Positions 16,523-24,580 are shown, numbered from the stretch's first letter. The stretch: 64,000 nt of DNA from Luteimonas saliphila (GCF_016774335.1 NZ_JAETWA010000026.1:87900-151899); one strand, 5' to 3'. Made by a program: numbers and translations. Notes: generated by a model not told the origin, from the letters alone.

Positions 16523-17257
16523 TCAGGCCACGTTCTCGGTCGACGATTGCTGCTTATACCGCAGCCAGTTGTGTACCAGAGTCAGCACCATCGATCGAGC
16601 TTCGGACAGGGGCATGGGGGCGGCGGGCGGCTCCGTGGGTTCTGTGCCGTGTCGCGAAAGGTCGCCGATTGTCTTCGGGCTGTTGGCGGTATGCTTGAAA
16701 CGGCCCATTGCTCGCTCGGTGGCCCAGGCGGCTTGAGAGATGCAAGCCGGCCCCTTCATATCGTCGACGATGACTTCGTAGACCTTATACAGCGTCGCCC
16801 ACGACGCCGGTGGTGGTGCGAGCAACCGAAACACCTTTGCAACATTCGGGTCGGCCACTGCCAGCTTGAGCCATTGAGCCGCAGGATCAGCGGCATGATG
16901 ATGCGTTGCCTTACCATCTGGCTGCGTCACGGAGGTGTCGAGCACATCGCGAAATCTCACGGTCTCGTGCATGGTGATCAAAGCGTCCCAGCCGCCTTCG
17001 GCGTCACGCTTGGCGACGGAAGCGACGCTGATCGTCTGCCTGCTCCCTAGCAGTAGGCAGACGATGCCGTTGAACGCCTTAAGCAGATCAGTGGCGACAT
17101 CCCTCACTTCCTGATGCATCGAGAGGGATTCAAATGCCGAGTACCGCAGCATGTATCCGCGTTCAGTACTGTTAATCGATGGATCGGTTACCGCCATGGC
17201 CAAGACGAGTTGATCCAAGTCGAACGCCTCGCCGGCCAACTGCACCTCCCATTCCAT
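16523..17257 (-). CDS. Unknown protein coupled to an XRE regulator
   Basis: A 244-residue soluble protein with no recognised family. It is mainly helical, with a variable Pro-rich segment (TEPTEPPAAPMP) near residue 212. The C-terminal helix VLTLVHNWLRYKQQ is conserved-looking. Its ATG directly follows the TAG of the XRE gene, so the two are translationally coupled. Pairs of an XRE repressor and a second protein can be toxin-antitoxin or ImmA-like systems, but this protein has no HEXXH or nuclease motif. Its function remains open. Confidence 0.6.
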   Translation of the reverse strand: MEWEVQLAGEAFDLDQLVLAMAVTDPSINSTERGYMLRYSAFESLSMHQEVRDVATDLLKAFNGIVCLLLGSRQTISVASVAKRDAEGGWDALITMHETVRFRDVLDTSVTQPDGKATHHHAADPAAQWLKLAVADPNVAKVFRLLAPPPASWATLYKVYEVIVDDMKGPACISQAAWATERAMGRFKHTANSPKTIGDLSRHGTEPTEPPAAPMPLSEARSMVLTLVHNWLRYKQQSSTENVA

Positions 17258-17575
17258 CTACTGCTGGGTTCCTTCGCGGTTGGGCGTGAACCACCCCTTC
17301 GGCAGTCCCGTCTCGGTCGCCGTCATCAGTTCCGCCGCGCTGCACTCCAGCGCCACCGCGATCTTCAACACCAGCCCCAGGTTTGGCAAGTGCTCGCCAC
17401 GCTCAATCTTGCCCATGTGCGAACGTTCGACGCCGACGCGCGCGGCGAGTGCTTCCTGCGCGATGCCCTGCGCGGTGCGCGCAGCGCGCACCGAAGCGCC
17501 GAACGCTTTCGCCGGCACCTCGTCATAGGTGGTGGTACCGGGCGGACGACCGCGCTGGACGGAACGCTTCTGCAT
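17258..17575 (-). CDS. XRE-family transcriptional regulator
   Basis: A 105-residue protein with a classical Cro/C1 helix-turn-helix at about residues 28-80: VRAARTAQGIAQEALAARVG, then RSHMGKIERGEHLPNLGLVLKIAVAL. The N-terminal 22 residues are basic and the C-terminal 15 are polar. It heads a two-gene unit with the 244-residue gene. Two GTTAA(A/C) half-sites overlap its probable promoter at 17604-17624 and could be its own operator. It may also act on element functions, as XRE repressors in ICEs often do. Confidence 0.85.
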   Translation of the reverse strand: MQKRSVQRGRPPGTTTYDEVPAKAFGASVRAARTAQGIAQEALAARVGVERSHMGKIERGEHLPNLGLVLKIAVALECSAAELMTATETGLPKGWFTPNREGTQQ

Positions 17576-17603
17576 GCACGGAAGCGTCGACTAGCGGGCT
17601 GTC

Positions 17604-17624
17604 GTTAACCACGTTATATTTAAC
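17604..17624 (-). promoter_or_regulatory. Possible promoter/operator of the XRE gene
   Basis: On the minus strand the sequence GTTAAATATAACGTGGTTAA contains a -10-like TATAAC flanked by two GTTAA direct half-sites, about 45 bp upstream of the XRE start. No clear -35 is visible. AT-rich DNA is conspicuous in this GC-rich window. Confidence 0.4.
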
Positions 17625-17825
17625 TCATGCGCATTGCGCCCGGACAACCACTGCTTTTCACGCCGGGCAAATTCTCGGAAGATGCCTGCGCGCGGCCGGA
17701 GGCCGGCGCACGGGGATCTTGCCGTATAGATGTCATTACGGAATGTTGGAATGCCGTAGAGCCGCAGAACCGGATGTACGGCTTTGCGTGAGCGATTGGG
17801 GACGGGTGAACCCGCGAACGACGAC

Positions 17826-18161
17826 GTGAATTCAATACCCAGCCAGTTGCGCGCCCGATTACTCGATAACGGCACGCGCACAGCCAATGGAGAGGACCAC
17901 GACCCGTACCCGGTGGTGCGGCTGTTCGTCGCCGACGGACCGGCGTCGTGGCTGCTGACCGAGCTCGATCCCGATGATCCGGATCTGGCCTACGGCCTGT
18001 GCGATCTCGGCCTGGGCGCACCGGTGCTGGACTATGTGCGCCTGTCGGACCTTGCCACCGTCGCCAGTGATCACATCCGCTGCGATGCCGACTTCGCGGC
18101 GCGCCAGACGCTCAGCGCCTATCTACGCGAGGCGCGCGAGGCCTGCGCTATCCGGCCGTAA
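17826..18161 (+). CDS. DUF2958 domain protein
   Basis: A protein of about 111 residues with the DUF2958 pattern: IPSQLRARLL at the start, PVVRLFVADGPASWLLTELDPDD, the acidic run DLAYGLCDLG, and a C-terminal VSL-type helix. DUF2958 genes are typical of Tn4371-like elements, where they lie near the replication genes. The GTG at 17826 best fits the family start; an earlier TTG at 17784 is possible. No strong ribosome-binding site is seen. The function is unknown. Confidence 0.75.
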   Translation: MNSIPSQLRARLLDNGTRTANGEDHDPYPVVRLFVADGPASWLLTELDPDDPDLAYGLCDLGLGAPVLDYVRLSDLATVASDHIRCDADFAARQTLSAYLREAREACAIRP

Positions 18162-18220
18162 CCACGACACGACGTACTGCCGCAGTTACGTCAATACGCT
18201 TTTCAGCAAGTAATGCATTT

Positions 18221-18250
18221 CGCAGACGTGCCGAAATCGGCACGTCTGCG
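18221..18250. promoter_or_regulatory. Perfect 13-bp inverted repeat upstream of the replication module
   Basis: CGCAGACGTGCCG at 18221-18233 and its exact complement at 18238-18250 are separated by AAAT. There is no U-run on either side, so a terminator is unlikely. It lies between the DUF2958 gene and the DUF2285-type regulator, upstream of the genes that lead to repA and parA. An operator for an element regulator is the simplest reading. Confidence 0.55.
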
Positions 18251-18340
18251 ACTTGAACTTTCCGCCCGATTCGCGTTCGATTCATCGTGCACGCTGCGCG
18301 TGCCACGATACTTGCCGAGTTTAACCGCGGGAATCGAGCC

Positions 18341-19073
18341 ATGACGGACAACGCCGACTGGCAGCCCTCGGCTGCTTACCTATACGTGCTGCATCTCAAG
18401 GGACCAAGCTTGGCGTGGGAATTCCTGCGTCGCAATCCCCATTACCGCGCCGACTGGTCGCGTGCCGTACACGGCACGGGCGAGGTCGCGCACTGGGGGT
18501 TGTCCTTTCCCGGAAGACCCGACCCTTGATGCACGCGACGCGCAACCGGTCTGGCATCGCAGGCACGGACGATGGACGCGGCTGGTGCCCGACGACGATC
18601 CGGCCGCCGAGCGGTTCGACCTCTGGGCGATTCCCGGCGGCAAGGCGCTGACGGTCGATGGCGCCGATTTGCGCCTGCACGTCCGCGCCGGCAGCGAACT
18701 GGTCGGCTTGGTGCTGTCCGAGACGCTGCACGACGGCGACCGCTTCGCCTGCGCGGTGCCGGTCAGCGCCAAGGTCCAGCCGGCGCGCGCCATGCTCGAC
18801 CTCGCGTTCGGCCTGTTGCGCAGACCGCGCGTCGGCACGCGCACGTCGGTGTCGCGCCCGTCACGCAGCGCCGTCGTCTACGCCCGCGCACTACAGGCGC
18901 TGGATGGCGCGCTCGCCGGCGCCTCGCAACGCGAGATCGCCATCGCCGTGTTCGGCGAGGCGCGCGTCACCGCGGACTGGACCGCCGACAGTGAACTGCG
19001 CGCGCAGGTGCGCTATCTGATCCAGCGCGGTCGTGTGTTGATGGAAGGACAATACCGCACCCTGTTGGACTGA
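18341..19073 (+). pseudogene. DUF6499/DUF2285 regulator, broken by a frameshift
   Basis: The N-terminal part (18341-18529) encodes the DUF6499-type domain: WQPSAAYLYVLHLKG, then AWEFLRRNPHYRADW. It stops after SFPGRPDP. The +1 frame continues with EDPTLDARDAQPVW and the whole DUF2285 domain to the stop at 19073 (RHGRWTRLVPDDD, DLRLHVRAGSELVGLVL, IAIAVFGEARVTADW). Homologues in ICEs are single proteins of about 240 residues. Removing one G near 18511 (CCCGGAAGA) would restore one frame. It is either an authentic pseudogene, a sequencing error or, less likely, a recoding site. The product would be a transcriptional regulator of the element. Confidence 0.8.
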
Positions 19074-19185
19074 CTACGCGGAGAGCCGCGCGCACGCGCC
19101 GATTCTCCCTTCGCTGCGCTGCTGCGCGCGGCCATCGTGCCCTGTACCGGCAGCGCTGCGCCTGCCGCCGACGGAGCACGCCGCG

Positions 19186-19413
19186 ATGGCATCGACCGCA
19201 CCCGAGAGCGCACCGCGTTATCTGACCAACGCCGAAGCGGCCGCCTGGCTGAAACTCTCGCCGCGTACGCTGGAGAAGCAGCGTGTGATCGGCGGCGGGC
19301 CGCCGTTCCGCAAGTTCGGCCGCCGCGTGCTCTACGCCGTGGCCGACTTGGAGACATGGTCGGCTGCACGCACCTGCGAATCCACGTCCGACCCCAACTA
19401 CCCGGTGCGCTGA
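19186..19413 (+). CDS. AlpA/excisionase-like helix-turn-helix protein
   Basis: A 75-residue protein with a MerR-like winged helix of the AlpA/Xis type: RYLTNAEAAAWLKLSPRTLEK, then GGGPPFRKFGRRVLYAVADLETW. Such proteins act as excision factors or small regulators in mobile elements. It lies directly upstream of repA (10 bp) and downstream of the broken DUF2285 gene, the standard position in Tn4371-like elements. Confidence 0.85.
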   Translation: MASTAPESAPRYLTNAEAAAWLKLSPRTLEKQRVIGGGPPFRKFGRRVLYAVADLETWSAARTCESTSDPNYPVR

Positions 19414-19422
19414 GCGTGCGCC

Positions 19423-20286
19423 GTGTCCGCCGATCGCGACCGCACGCCGCTGACGCGGTTCCGCGCCTTGCCCGGCGACTTCGCGCCGCGCGACGCGCAG
19501 GATCTGATGGCGTGGCCGTTCTTCTCGCTGGCGAAGTCGCGGCGCATCCGGCCGATCGACTTTCGCAGCGGCGGCGTGACGGTGCGGGTGGAGGGCACGG
19601 CCGAACACGGCATCGCCACGATCTGGGATGCCGACGTGCTGATCTGGGCGGCCTCGCAGTGGATGCAGGCGCACGATGCCGAGCTGCCCACCTCGCGCAG
19701 GATTCTGACCACGCCCTACGAAATCCTGCGCTTCATCGGGCGCGGTACGTCGCTGCGCGACTACCAGCGGCTACGCGCCGCATTCGACCGCCTGCAATCG
19801 ACCAGCGTGGCAACCTCGATCCGGGAGAGCACGGGGCGGCGCTTGCACCGCTTCTCCTGGCTCAACGAGTGGAAGGAGCGTGTCGACCGCAGCGGTCGGC
19901 CGCTCGGCGTCGAACTGATCCTGCCGGACTGGTTCTACGCCGGCATCGTCGAGCACACGCTGGTGCTGACGATCGACCCGACGTACTTCCGGCTCACCGG
20001 CGGCATCGAGCGCTGGCTGTACCGGCTGGTGCGCAAGCACGGCGGCTCGCAACGCGCCGGCTGGCGCTTCGACTTCCGCCACCTGCACGCCAAGTCCGGC
20101 AGCCAGATGGCTTATGCCGACTTCGCGCTCTGGTTGCGGCGGATAGAGAAGCGACAACCGTTGCCCGGCTACATGCTCCACGTGAAGCGCGATCGCATGG
20201 CGAACGAAACGCTCCTGTTCCGTCGCGTGCCGTTCGCAGCACGCGTGCCGCCGCGGCACTGTGGGCAACGCCGGGAAAGCTTGTGA
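19423..20286 (+). CDS. repA: Replication initiator protein RepA
   Basis: The 287-residue protein resembles the RepA family (pfam RPA type) of broad-host-range and Tn4371-like elements. The signs are DLMAWPFFSLAKSRRIRPIDF near the start, GIATIWDADVLIWAASQ, PYEILRFIGRGTSLRDYQRL, and the winged-helix C-terminus with DPTYFRLTGGIERWLYRLVRKH. It starts at GTG 19423, ten bases after the AlpA-like gene. Three iteron-like repeats follow immediately (20294-20356) and are likely binding sites. It would support replication of the excised circle. Confidence 0.9.
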   Translation: MSADRDRTPLTRFRALPGDFAPRDAQDLMAWPFFSLAKSRRIRPIDFRSGGVTVRVEGTAEHGIATIWDADVLIWAASQWMQAHDAELPTSRRILTTPYEILRFIGRGTSLRDYQRLRAAFDRLQSTSVATSIRESTGRRLHRFSWLNEWKERVDRSGRPLGVELILPDWFYAGIVEHTLVLTIDPTYFRLTGGIERWLYRLVRKHGGSQRAGWRFDFRHLHAKSGSQMAYADFALWLRRIEKRQPLPGYMLHVKRDRMANETLLFRRVPFAARVPPRHCGQRRESL

Positions 20287-20293
20287 ATAGCGT

Positions 20294-20356
20294 CGTGCCA
20301 TCACACGTGCCGACACTCGTGCTATCACATGTGGAATCCTCGTGCTATCACACGTG
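20294..20356 (+). repeat. Three iteron-like repeats after repA (putative oriV)
   Basis: Three direct copies of CGTGC(T/C)ATCACA(C/T)GTG start at 20294, 20318 and 20341, a period of 23-24 bp or about two helix turns. Each is 16 bp and differs at one or two positions. They lie 8 bp after the repA stop codon. The next 100 bases include AT-richer DNA and further short repeats (TAACGCT). The layout suits a RepA-binding replication origin. Confidence 0.65.
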
Positions 20357-20527
20357 CGAACCCGCGAAAAATTCAACACGCACGCGCACTTGCGCACACC
20401 GTAACGCTCTAACGCTTAAAAGCATAACGGTGGTAGGCGTCCGCCGCTGCGGTGGACAACTGTGCCCACACGAAGAATCGACCGCGCATCAAACCCGCTT
20501 CCACCGCCACATCGGAGGAAGACGCCG

Positions 20528-21178
20528 ATGATCGTCGCGCTGCTCAACCAGAAGGGCGGGGTGGGCAAGACCACGCTCGCCACCCACCTCGCCGGCGAAC
20601 TCAGCACGGGCGGCAAGCAGGTCGTCGTCATCGATGCCGACCCGCAGGGCTCCGCGCTGGACTGGGCGCAGAAGCGCAGCCACGGCGGCTGGCGCCGACG
20701 CTTCGGCGTCGTCGGCCTTGCGCGCGAGACGCTGCACGAGGAAGTGCCGGAGCTCGCGCGTCGCGCCGACCACGTCGTCATTGACGGCCCGCCGCGCGTC
20801 ACCGCGCTGGCGCGCTCGGCGATCCTCGCCGCGGACCTGGTGCTCGTCCCGGTGCAGCCCTCACCCTACGACGTATGGGCGTCCAGCGAGATCGTCGCCC
20901 TGGTCAACGAGGCCCGGCTGTTCAAGCCGCGGCTGAAGGCGGCCTTCATCGTCAACCGCTGCGTCGTGCGCACGCTGATCGGACGCGAGGTACGCCAGGC
21001 GCTCGAACAGGACACCACGCCGCAGGCGATGCCGGTGCTGGCCTCGACCGTCAGCCAGCGCGTCGTGTTCGCCGAAGCCGCCGCGCTCGGACAGCTTGTC
21101 GACGAGATCGACGACGCCTGTCCGGCGGGGCAGGAGATCGCGCGCTTCGGCGACGAAGTGCGCGGATGGCTGCGGTGA
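20528..21178 (+). CDS. parA: ParA-family partition ATPase
   Basis: A 216-residue Walker-type ATPase: KGGVGKTT at residues 9-16 is the deviant Walker A, VIDADPQGSALDW the A' motif, and VVIDGPPRV the Walker B. The short length, without an N-terminal HTH, places it with type Ib ParA proteins. It follows repA after the putative origin and overlaps the next small gene by 13 bp. It would partition the circular form of the element or stabilise it after excision. Confidence 0.93.
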   Translation: MIVALLNQKGGVGKTTLATHLAGELSTGGKQVVVIDADPQGSALDWAQKRSHGGWRRRFGVVGLARETLHEEVPELARRADHVVIDGPPRVTALARSAILAADLVLVPVQPSPYDVWASSEIVALVNEARLFKPRLKAAFIVNRCVVRTLIGREVRQALEQDTTPQAMPVLASTVSQRVVFAEAAALGQLVDEIDDACPAGQEIARFGDEVRGWLR

Positions 21179-21408
21179 ACACGCGTCGCATCGGCCTGGG
21201 GCCGCGACCGACGCGCGAGGCCAACGCGGACGTCTGGGTGCGCGGCGGCAGTCGCAGCGACGGCTTCACCGCGCGCATGACCGTCGACGTCACGCCCGCA
21301 CTGCGCAGCCGGATCAAGGTCATCGCCTTCCAGCGCGAGCTCACTGTTGCCGAAATGCTGCGCACGCTGCTCGAACGCGAGTTCGGCGAGGGCAGGGACG
21401 CGCCATGA
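21166..21408 (+). CDS. Small ribbon-helix-helix protein, probable ParB partner
   Basis: An 80-residue protein. The middle, DGFTARMTVDVTPALRSRIK, followed by ELTVAEMLRTLLERE, is a typical ribbon-helix-helix with a beta strand and two helices. The basic N-terminal tail suits DNA binding. It overlaps parA at its start and DUF2840 at its end (ATGA), which indicates tight co-translation. Small RHH proteins act as centromere-binding partners for short ParA proteins; the assignment here rests on fold pattern and position. Confidence 0.75.
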   Translation: MAAVNTRRIGLGPRPTREANADVWVRGGSRSDGFTARMTVDVTPALRSRIKVIAFQRELTVAEMLRTLLEREFGEGRDAP

Positions 21409-21857
21409 CGCCCCTGACCCGCGTCGCCCTGACCTGCGTGCCGGACTACCTGTCGGTCTGGCTGCGCTTCGGCCGGCCGCTCTGGGAGGACGTACCGGAG
21501 GACCGATCCCGCTGCGTCTACTTCCCGCCCGGCGCGATCTTCGCCCGCGTCGAACACCGGGCCGATGGCCGGCAGCGGCTTGCGGTGTTGCGCGCCGCCG
21601 GCCCCGGCGAGCGCGTGGTGTGTCTGGAAGGCATCGCGCCGGGCGCGCAGCTACTGCTGCACGCCACGACGACGGCCAAGACCGCGCAGGCGCTGAACGC
21701 GATCGCGGCGATCGAGGCGCAGCGCATCCCGCCGGAGGACGTGAGCGAGGACTACTGGTGCGTGCTGCACCAGCGCCTCGTCGCCGGTGTCGCGCTGCCC
21801 GTCTACGCCGCGGCCGAACATGCGGCGATGCTCCGCCGTAAGGCGCTGCAGCCATGA
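21405..21857 (+). CDS. DUF2840 protein
   Basis: A 150-residue protein matching DUF2840, a family almost confined to Tn4371-like elements. Recognisable parts are TRVALTCVPDYLSVWLRFG, DRSRCVYFPPGAIFARVEH and EDVSEDYWCVLHQRL. It overlaps the RHH gene and traF by 4 bp each (ATGA), so it belongs to the parA-traF operon. Its role in transfer or maintenance is not known. Confidence 0.88.
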   Translation: MTPLTRVALTCVPDYLSVWLRFGRPLWEDVPEDRSRCVYFPPGAIFARVEHRADGRQRLAVLRAAGPGERVVCLEGIAPGAQLLLHATTTAKTAQALNAIAAIEAQRIPPEDVSEDYWCVLHQRLVAGVALPVYAAAEHAAMLRRKALQP

Positions 21858-22363
21858 CGCGCGTGCGGCGCAAGTGCCTGCTCGCCGTCACGGCCGCTGC
21901 AGTGGCGCTGATCGCCGCCACGCTGCTGTCGTGGCCAACCTGGCTGGTCTACAACCCCAGCGACAGCGCGCCGCGCGGCTGGTACCTGCAGCGGCCCGCG
22001 CGCGAGCTGCGGCCAGGCACGTCGGTCTTCGCCCGGCTGCCGTCCGACGCCGCCCAACTCGCGCATGCGCGCGGCTACCTGCCGCAGCACCTGCTGATCC
22101 TCAAGCGCATCGGCGCCGCCGGCGGGCAGCACGTGTGCGTCCGCGACGGACTCGTACGCATCGACGGGCGCGTGGTCGCCGTGCTGCGCACGCGCGACGG
22201 CCGCGGCCGGTCGCTTGCGGCCTGGCCGGGTTGCCGCCCGCTCGTCGCCGACGAAGTGTTCCTGTTCGCGTCGGAATCCCCGGCCTCGTTCGACAGCCGC
22301 TACTTCGGCCCGGTGCGGCGTGAGGCGATCCTCGGCGAGGCGGTGCCGCTGTGGACGCGATGA
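21854..22363 (+). CDS. traF: Conjugative signal peptidase TraF (S26 family)
   Basis: A 169-residue S26-type peptidase. An N-terminal membrane anchor (about residues 7-28) is followed by the catalytic Ser region YNPSDSAPRGWY near residue 40 and the catalytic Lys in LLILKRIGAAGG near residue 85. The C-terminal FDSRYFGPV motif is typical. TraF matures and cyclises pilin TrbC in RP4-type systems. It overlaps its neighbours by 4 bp on both sides. The pilin gene trbC is 15 kb away because of the intervening genes. Confidence 0.92.
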   Translation: MTRVRRKCLLAVTAAAVALIAATLLSWPTWLVYNPSDSAPRGWYLQRPARELRPGTSVFARLPSDAAQLAHARGYLPQHLLILKRIGAAGGQHVCVRDGLVRIDGRVVAVLRTRDGRGRSLAAWPGCRPLVADEVFLFASESPASFDSRYFGPVRREAILGEAVPLWTR

Positions 22364-22989
22364 GCCGCATCGCGGTCGCGCTGTTGCTCGCGGCCTGCAC
22401 GGCTGGGCCGGCGCACGCCTGCGGCATCGCGCAGTGGCAGCCGCACATCGCCGAGGCCTCCCGCAAATACGCAGTTCCGGAAGCGTGGATCCGCGCGGTC
22501 ATGCGCGCCGAGAGCGCCGGCTGCACGCATCTCGACGGACGGCCGACGACGTCCCATGCCGGTGCGATGGGGCTGATGCAGCTCATGCCGGCGACCTGGG
22601 CCGAGCTGCGCGCGAAGCACAGCCTCGGCGACGACCCCCACGACCCGCGCGAGAACATCCTCGCCGGCACTGCGTACCTGCGTGAGATGCACGACCGCTT
22701 CGGCGTACCCAGCGCGTTCGCCGCCTACCACGCTGGCCCTGGCCGCTATGCAGTGCACCTCACACACGGCACGCCGCTGCCGGCGGAAACGCATCGCTAT
22801 GTCGCGCAGGTGTCGGCCGGCATTGGCCTTACCGATGCGACCATCGTGGCGGAGCAGGGCGGCGAATCGCACGATCCACTATTCGCGTTGACCGCGCGTC
22901 GTCGCAATGACGAAGCTTTGGAGCACGATGCCCGCTTGTTCGTACGGCTCCGGCATGCGCAGGCATCGCGCACGGAACCGAATCGCTAG
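22360..22989 (+). CDS. Lytic transglycosylase of the conjugation apparatus
   Basis: A 209-residue protein with a signal peptide (residues 1-19) and an SLT domain: catalytic Glu in RAVMRAESAG near residue 50, then GAMGLMQLMPATWAEL, NILAGTAYLREM and AYHAGPGRY. It would open gaps in peptidoglycan for assembly of the transfer channel. It overlaps traF by 4 bp. The last 45 residues extend beyond the domain and are charged. Its gene ends inside the stop of the convergent acetyltransferase gene. Confidence 0.92.
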   Translation: MSRIAVALLLAACTAGPAHACGIAQWQPHIAEASRKYAVPEAWIRAVMRAESAGCTHLDGRPTTSHAGAMGLMQLMPATWAELRAKHSLGDDPHDPRENILAGTAYLREMHDRFGVPSAFAAYHAGPGRYAVHLTHGTPLPAETHRYVAQVSAGIGLTDATIVAEQGGESHDPLFALTARRRNDEALEHDARLFVRLRHAQASRTEPNR

Positions 22990-23477
22990 ATCAGCCGGCG
23001 CATGGTCACTCCGGGGACGGCCCCACCGGAGATCACTTCGAACCCGAAGCGCTTCAAGAACTGCTGTCCCGCAAGGTTGTCTCGCGTGCAACTGGCGCGC
23101 AGTTGGCGGATGCCGGTGTCCGCTGTGCAGTATTCCGTAACCGCATCCATCAGCAGGCGAGAGGTTGGCGTGCCGCGATAGCGCAGCAGCACGAACACGC
23201 CCCACAGCAGGCCAATGTTGCCGTAACCGCTGAAGGATCGTCGAGACAAGCCAACGGCACCGGCGAGCGTCTCGCCGTCGAATGCGCCCCAGACTTGGAC
23301 ATCCTCGGCCATGTAGCTCGCAAGCAGCGAACTCATTCCTCCGGCACCTGCTTCGAGCTCGCGGAACACCTGCGGCTCGACTGGATGCGCGAGTTCCTCC
23401 AGCGACCGCGCGCGCAGCAACTGGTAAGCCGCCGCATCATCTCCCGACAAAAGCCTAACCTGCAATGGCGACTGCAT
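22986..23477 (-). CDS. GNAT-family acetyltransferase
   Basis: A 163-residue N-acetyltransferase. VWGAFDGETLAGAVGLSR forms the beta 3-4 region; GLLWGVFVLLRYRGTPTSRL is the acetyl-CoA-binding motif A, in which RYRGTPTS replaces the Q/RxxGxG/A loop; QLRASCTRDNLAGQQFLKRFGFE is the C-terminal motif B. It is cargo between the transglycosylase and relaxase genes, on the opposite strand. The substrate is unknown. A terminator-like hairpin lies upstream at 23541. Confidence 0.88.
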   Translation of the reverse strand: MQSPLQVRLLSGDDAAAYQLLRARSLEELAHPVEPQVFRELEAGAGGMSSLLASYMAEDVQVWGAFDGETLAGAVGLSRRSFSGYGNIGLLWGVFVLLRYRGTPTSRLLMDAVTEYCTADTGIRQLRASCTRDNLAGQQFLKRFGFEVISGGAVPGVTMRRLI

Positions 23478-23965
23478 TTCCTGTTCCCTGTCCTGTGGTT
23501 CCGTGTTCTATTCGCATCGCGTCGGCAGTCGCACGATCCGAAAAAAAGCCCGGCGACGGGGAGGCCGCCGGGGAATGGGGCATTGCATTTGGATGTCGGC
23601 AGCGGAGAGAGAGAAGCCCGTGCTGCCTCCTATAAGACGCATGGAAGGGCGAATCCCCCACATGACCTTTGTCCACACTGCGGCGCACGGTGAGTTAGCG
23701 GATGAGCGTCCGGAGATCGGCGGGAAGGAGCAGGACAGGGGCAGGCAAGATAGAAGGAGGCGGCACGGCCGCGGGGACAAGTGCTTGTCCGGTCTGGGTC
23801 TGTCACGGCACGCAGGGAATGGCTCACGTGCCGTCGCATCCTGCAAGTGGTTGTCTGCACTGGCGTTCGTGCGTGCCGTCCGCGCCGGCGCACGCCCCAC
23901 TTCGCCAAGCTCCGCGATCGCGTGGCGAAGCCTTCCGTTCGGCTGTAGGGTGGATGGCACCAGAC
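23478..23965. other. Gap of about 490 bp without a recognisable gene
   Basis: Open frames on both strands have unnatural composition and no family resemblance. The only clear signal is the minus-strand terminator hairpin at 23541-23572. Together with the pseudogene that follows, the region looks like decayed cargo inserted between transfer genes. Confidence 0.5.
23541..23572 (-). terminator. Strong intrinsic terminator on the minus strand
   Basis: Read on the minus strand, CCCGGCG and CGCCGGG (23572-23566 and 23555-23549) form a stem followed by CTTTTTTT. This is a textbook terminator, yet no minus-strand gene lies directly upstream of it (to its right). It may be the end of a lost gene, or it may shield the acetyltransferase gene. 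Confidence 0.75.
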
Positions 23966-24580
23966 ATGGAAGGGATGTCGATGTCACTAAAAGACACTGC
24001 GCTTCAGCGTCTCTACCTTGCTCGCGACATGTTTCACTGCAGCGCGGCGTCGTATGCGCTGCTGACCTCGCCACTCACCGGGCTGGCACTAACGGAGTAG
24101 CAGGTCGTCTTTCACGAGTCGGGATTCCAGGTCATCCCGCGAGATGCGTCAAATCCGCACCGCCTCAGCCTGACCATCCAGTTCGGGGATGCCATCCAGG
24201 ACGGGCCGGCGACGGCGATGATGGATGTCGTCTACGAGAAGATGATCTGCGACAGCGTCGAGGCAATGCGGGCCTACGCGCGGTGGAAAGGCGAGTTGGA
24301 GGAGTTGTCACAGCAAGAGTGGTTCGCGGTCGCGTAACACCTGCGCAATGCGTTCAGCCACAGCGGAAAGTGGAGTTTTCGGCGCGACCGCCATCCTCCC
24401 TTGCCGGCGACATGGAATCGCAAGTTCACTGTCACGCGGGAGATGGCGGGAAAATTTGCCCGCGACTTCCTTCCCTGGTTCTGGGGCACGCGGCTATGCG
24501 CGCAGATGATCCTCTACGTCAGCGGTGTAGTGGACTACCGGCAGGAAATGGTCAAGAGGGCGGCTTCGGATCAGACCTGA
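23966..24580 (+). pseudogene. Decayed HEPN-like gene with two in-frame stops
   Basis: One continuous frame of 205 codons carries protein-like sequence throughout but is interrupted by TAG at 24098 and TAA at 24335. The parts read LKDTALQRLYLARDMFHCSA, then VVFHESGFQVIPRD...LTIQFGDAIQDG, then HLRNAFSHSGKWSF and RDFLPWFWGT. The RNAFSH segment is an R-x4-H HEPN-type motif. The two stops are single-codon changes without frameshift. The gene is probably dead cargo of a defence-type family, unless these stops are read through. Confidence 0.75.

Noticed and set aside
18221-18250. An intrinsic terminator after the DUF2958 gene
   Set aside because: The stem is perfect, but neither strand has a T-run after it. 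An operator is more likely.
20294-20356. A small CRISPR-like array
   Set aside because: There are only three units with 7-8 bp between 16-bp repeats, and they lie directly behind repA. Iterons explain them better.
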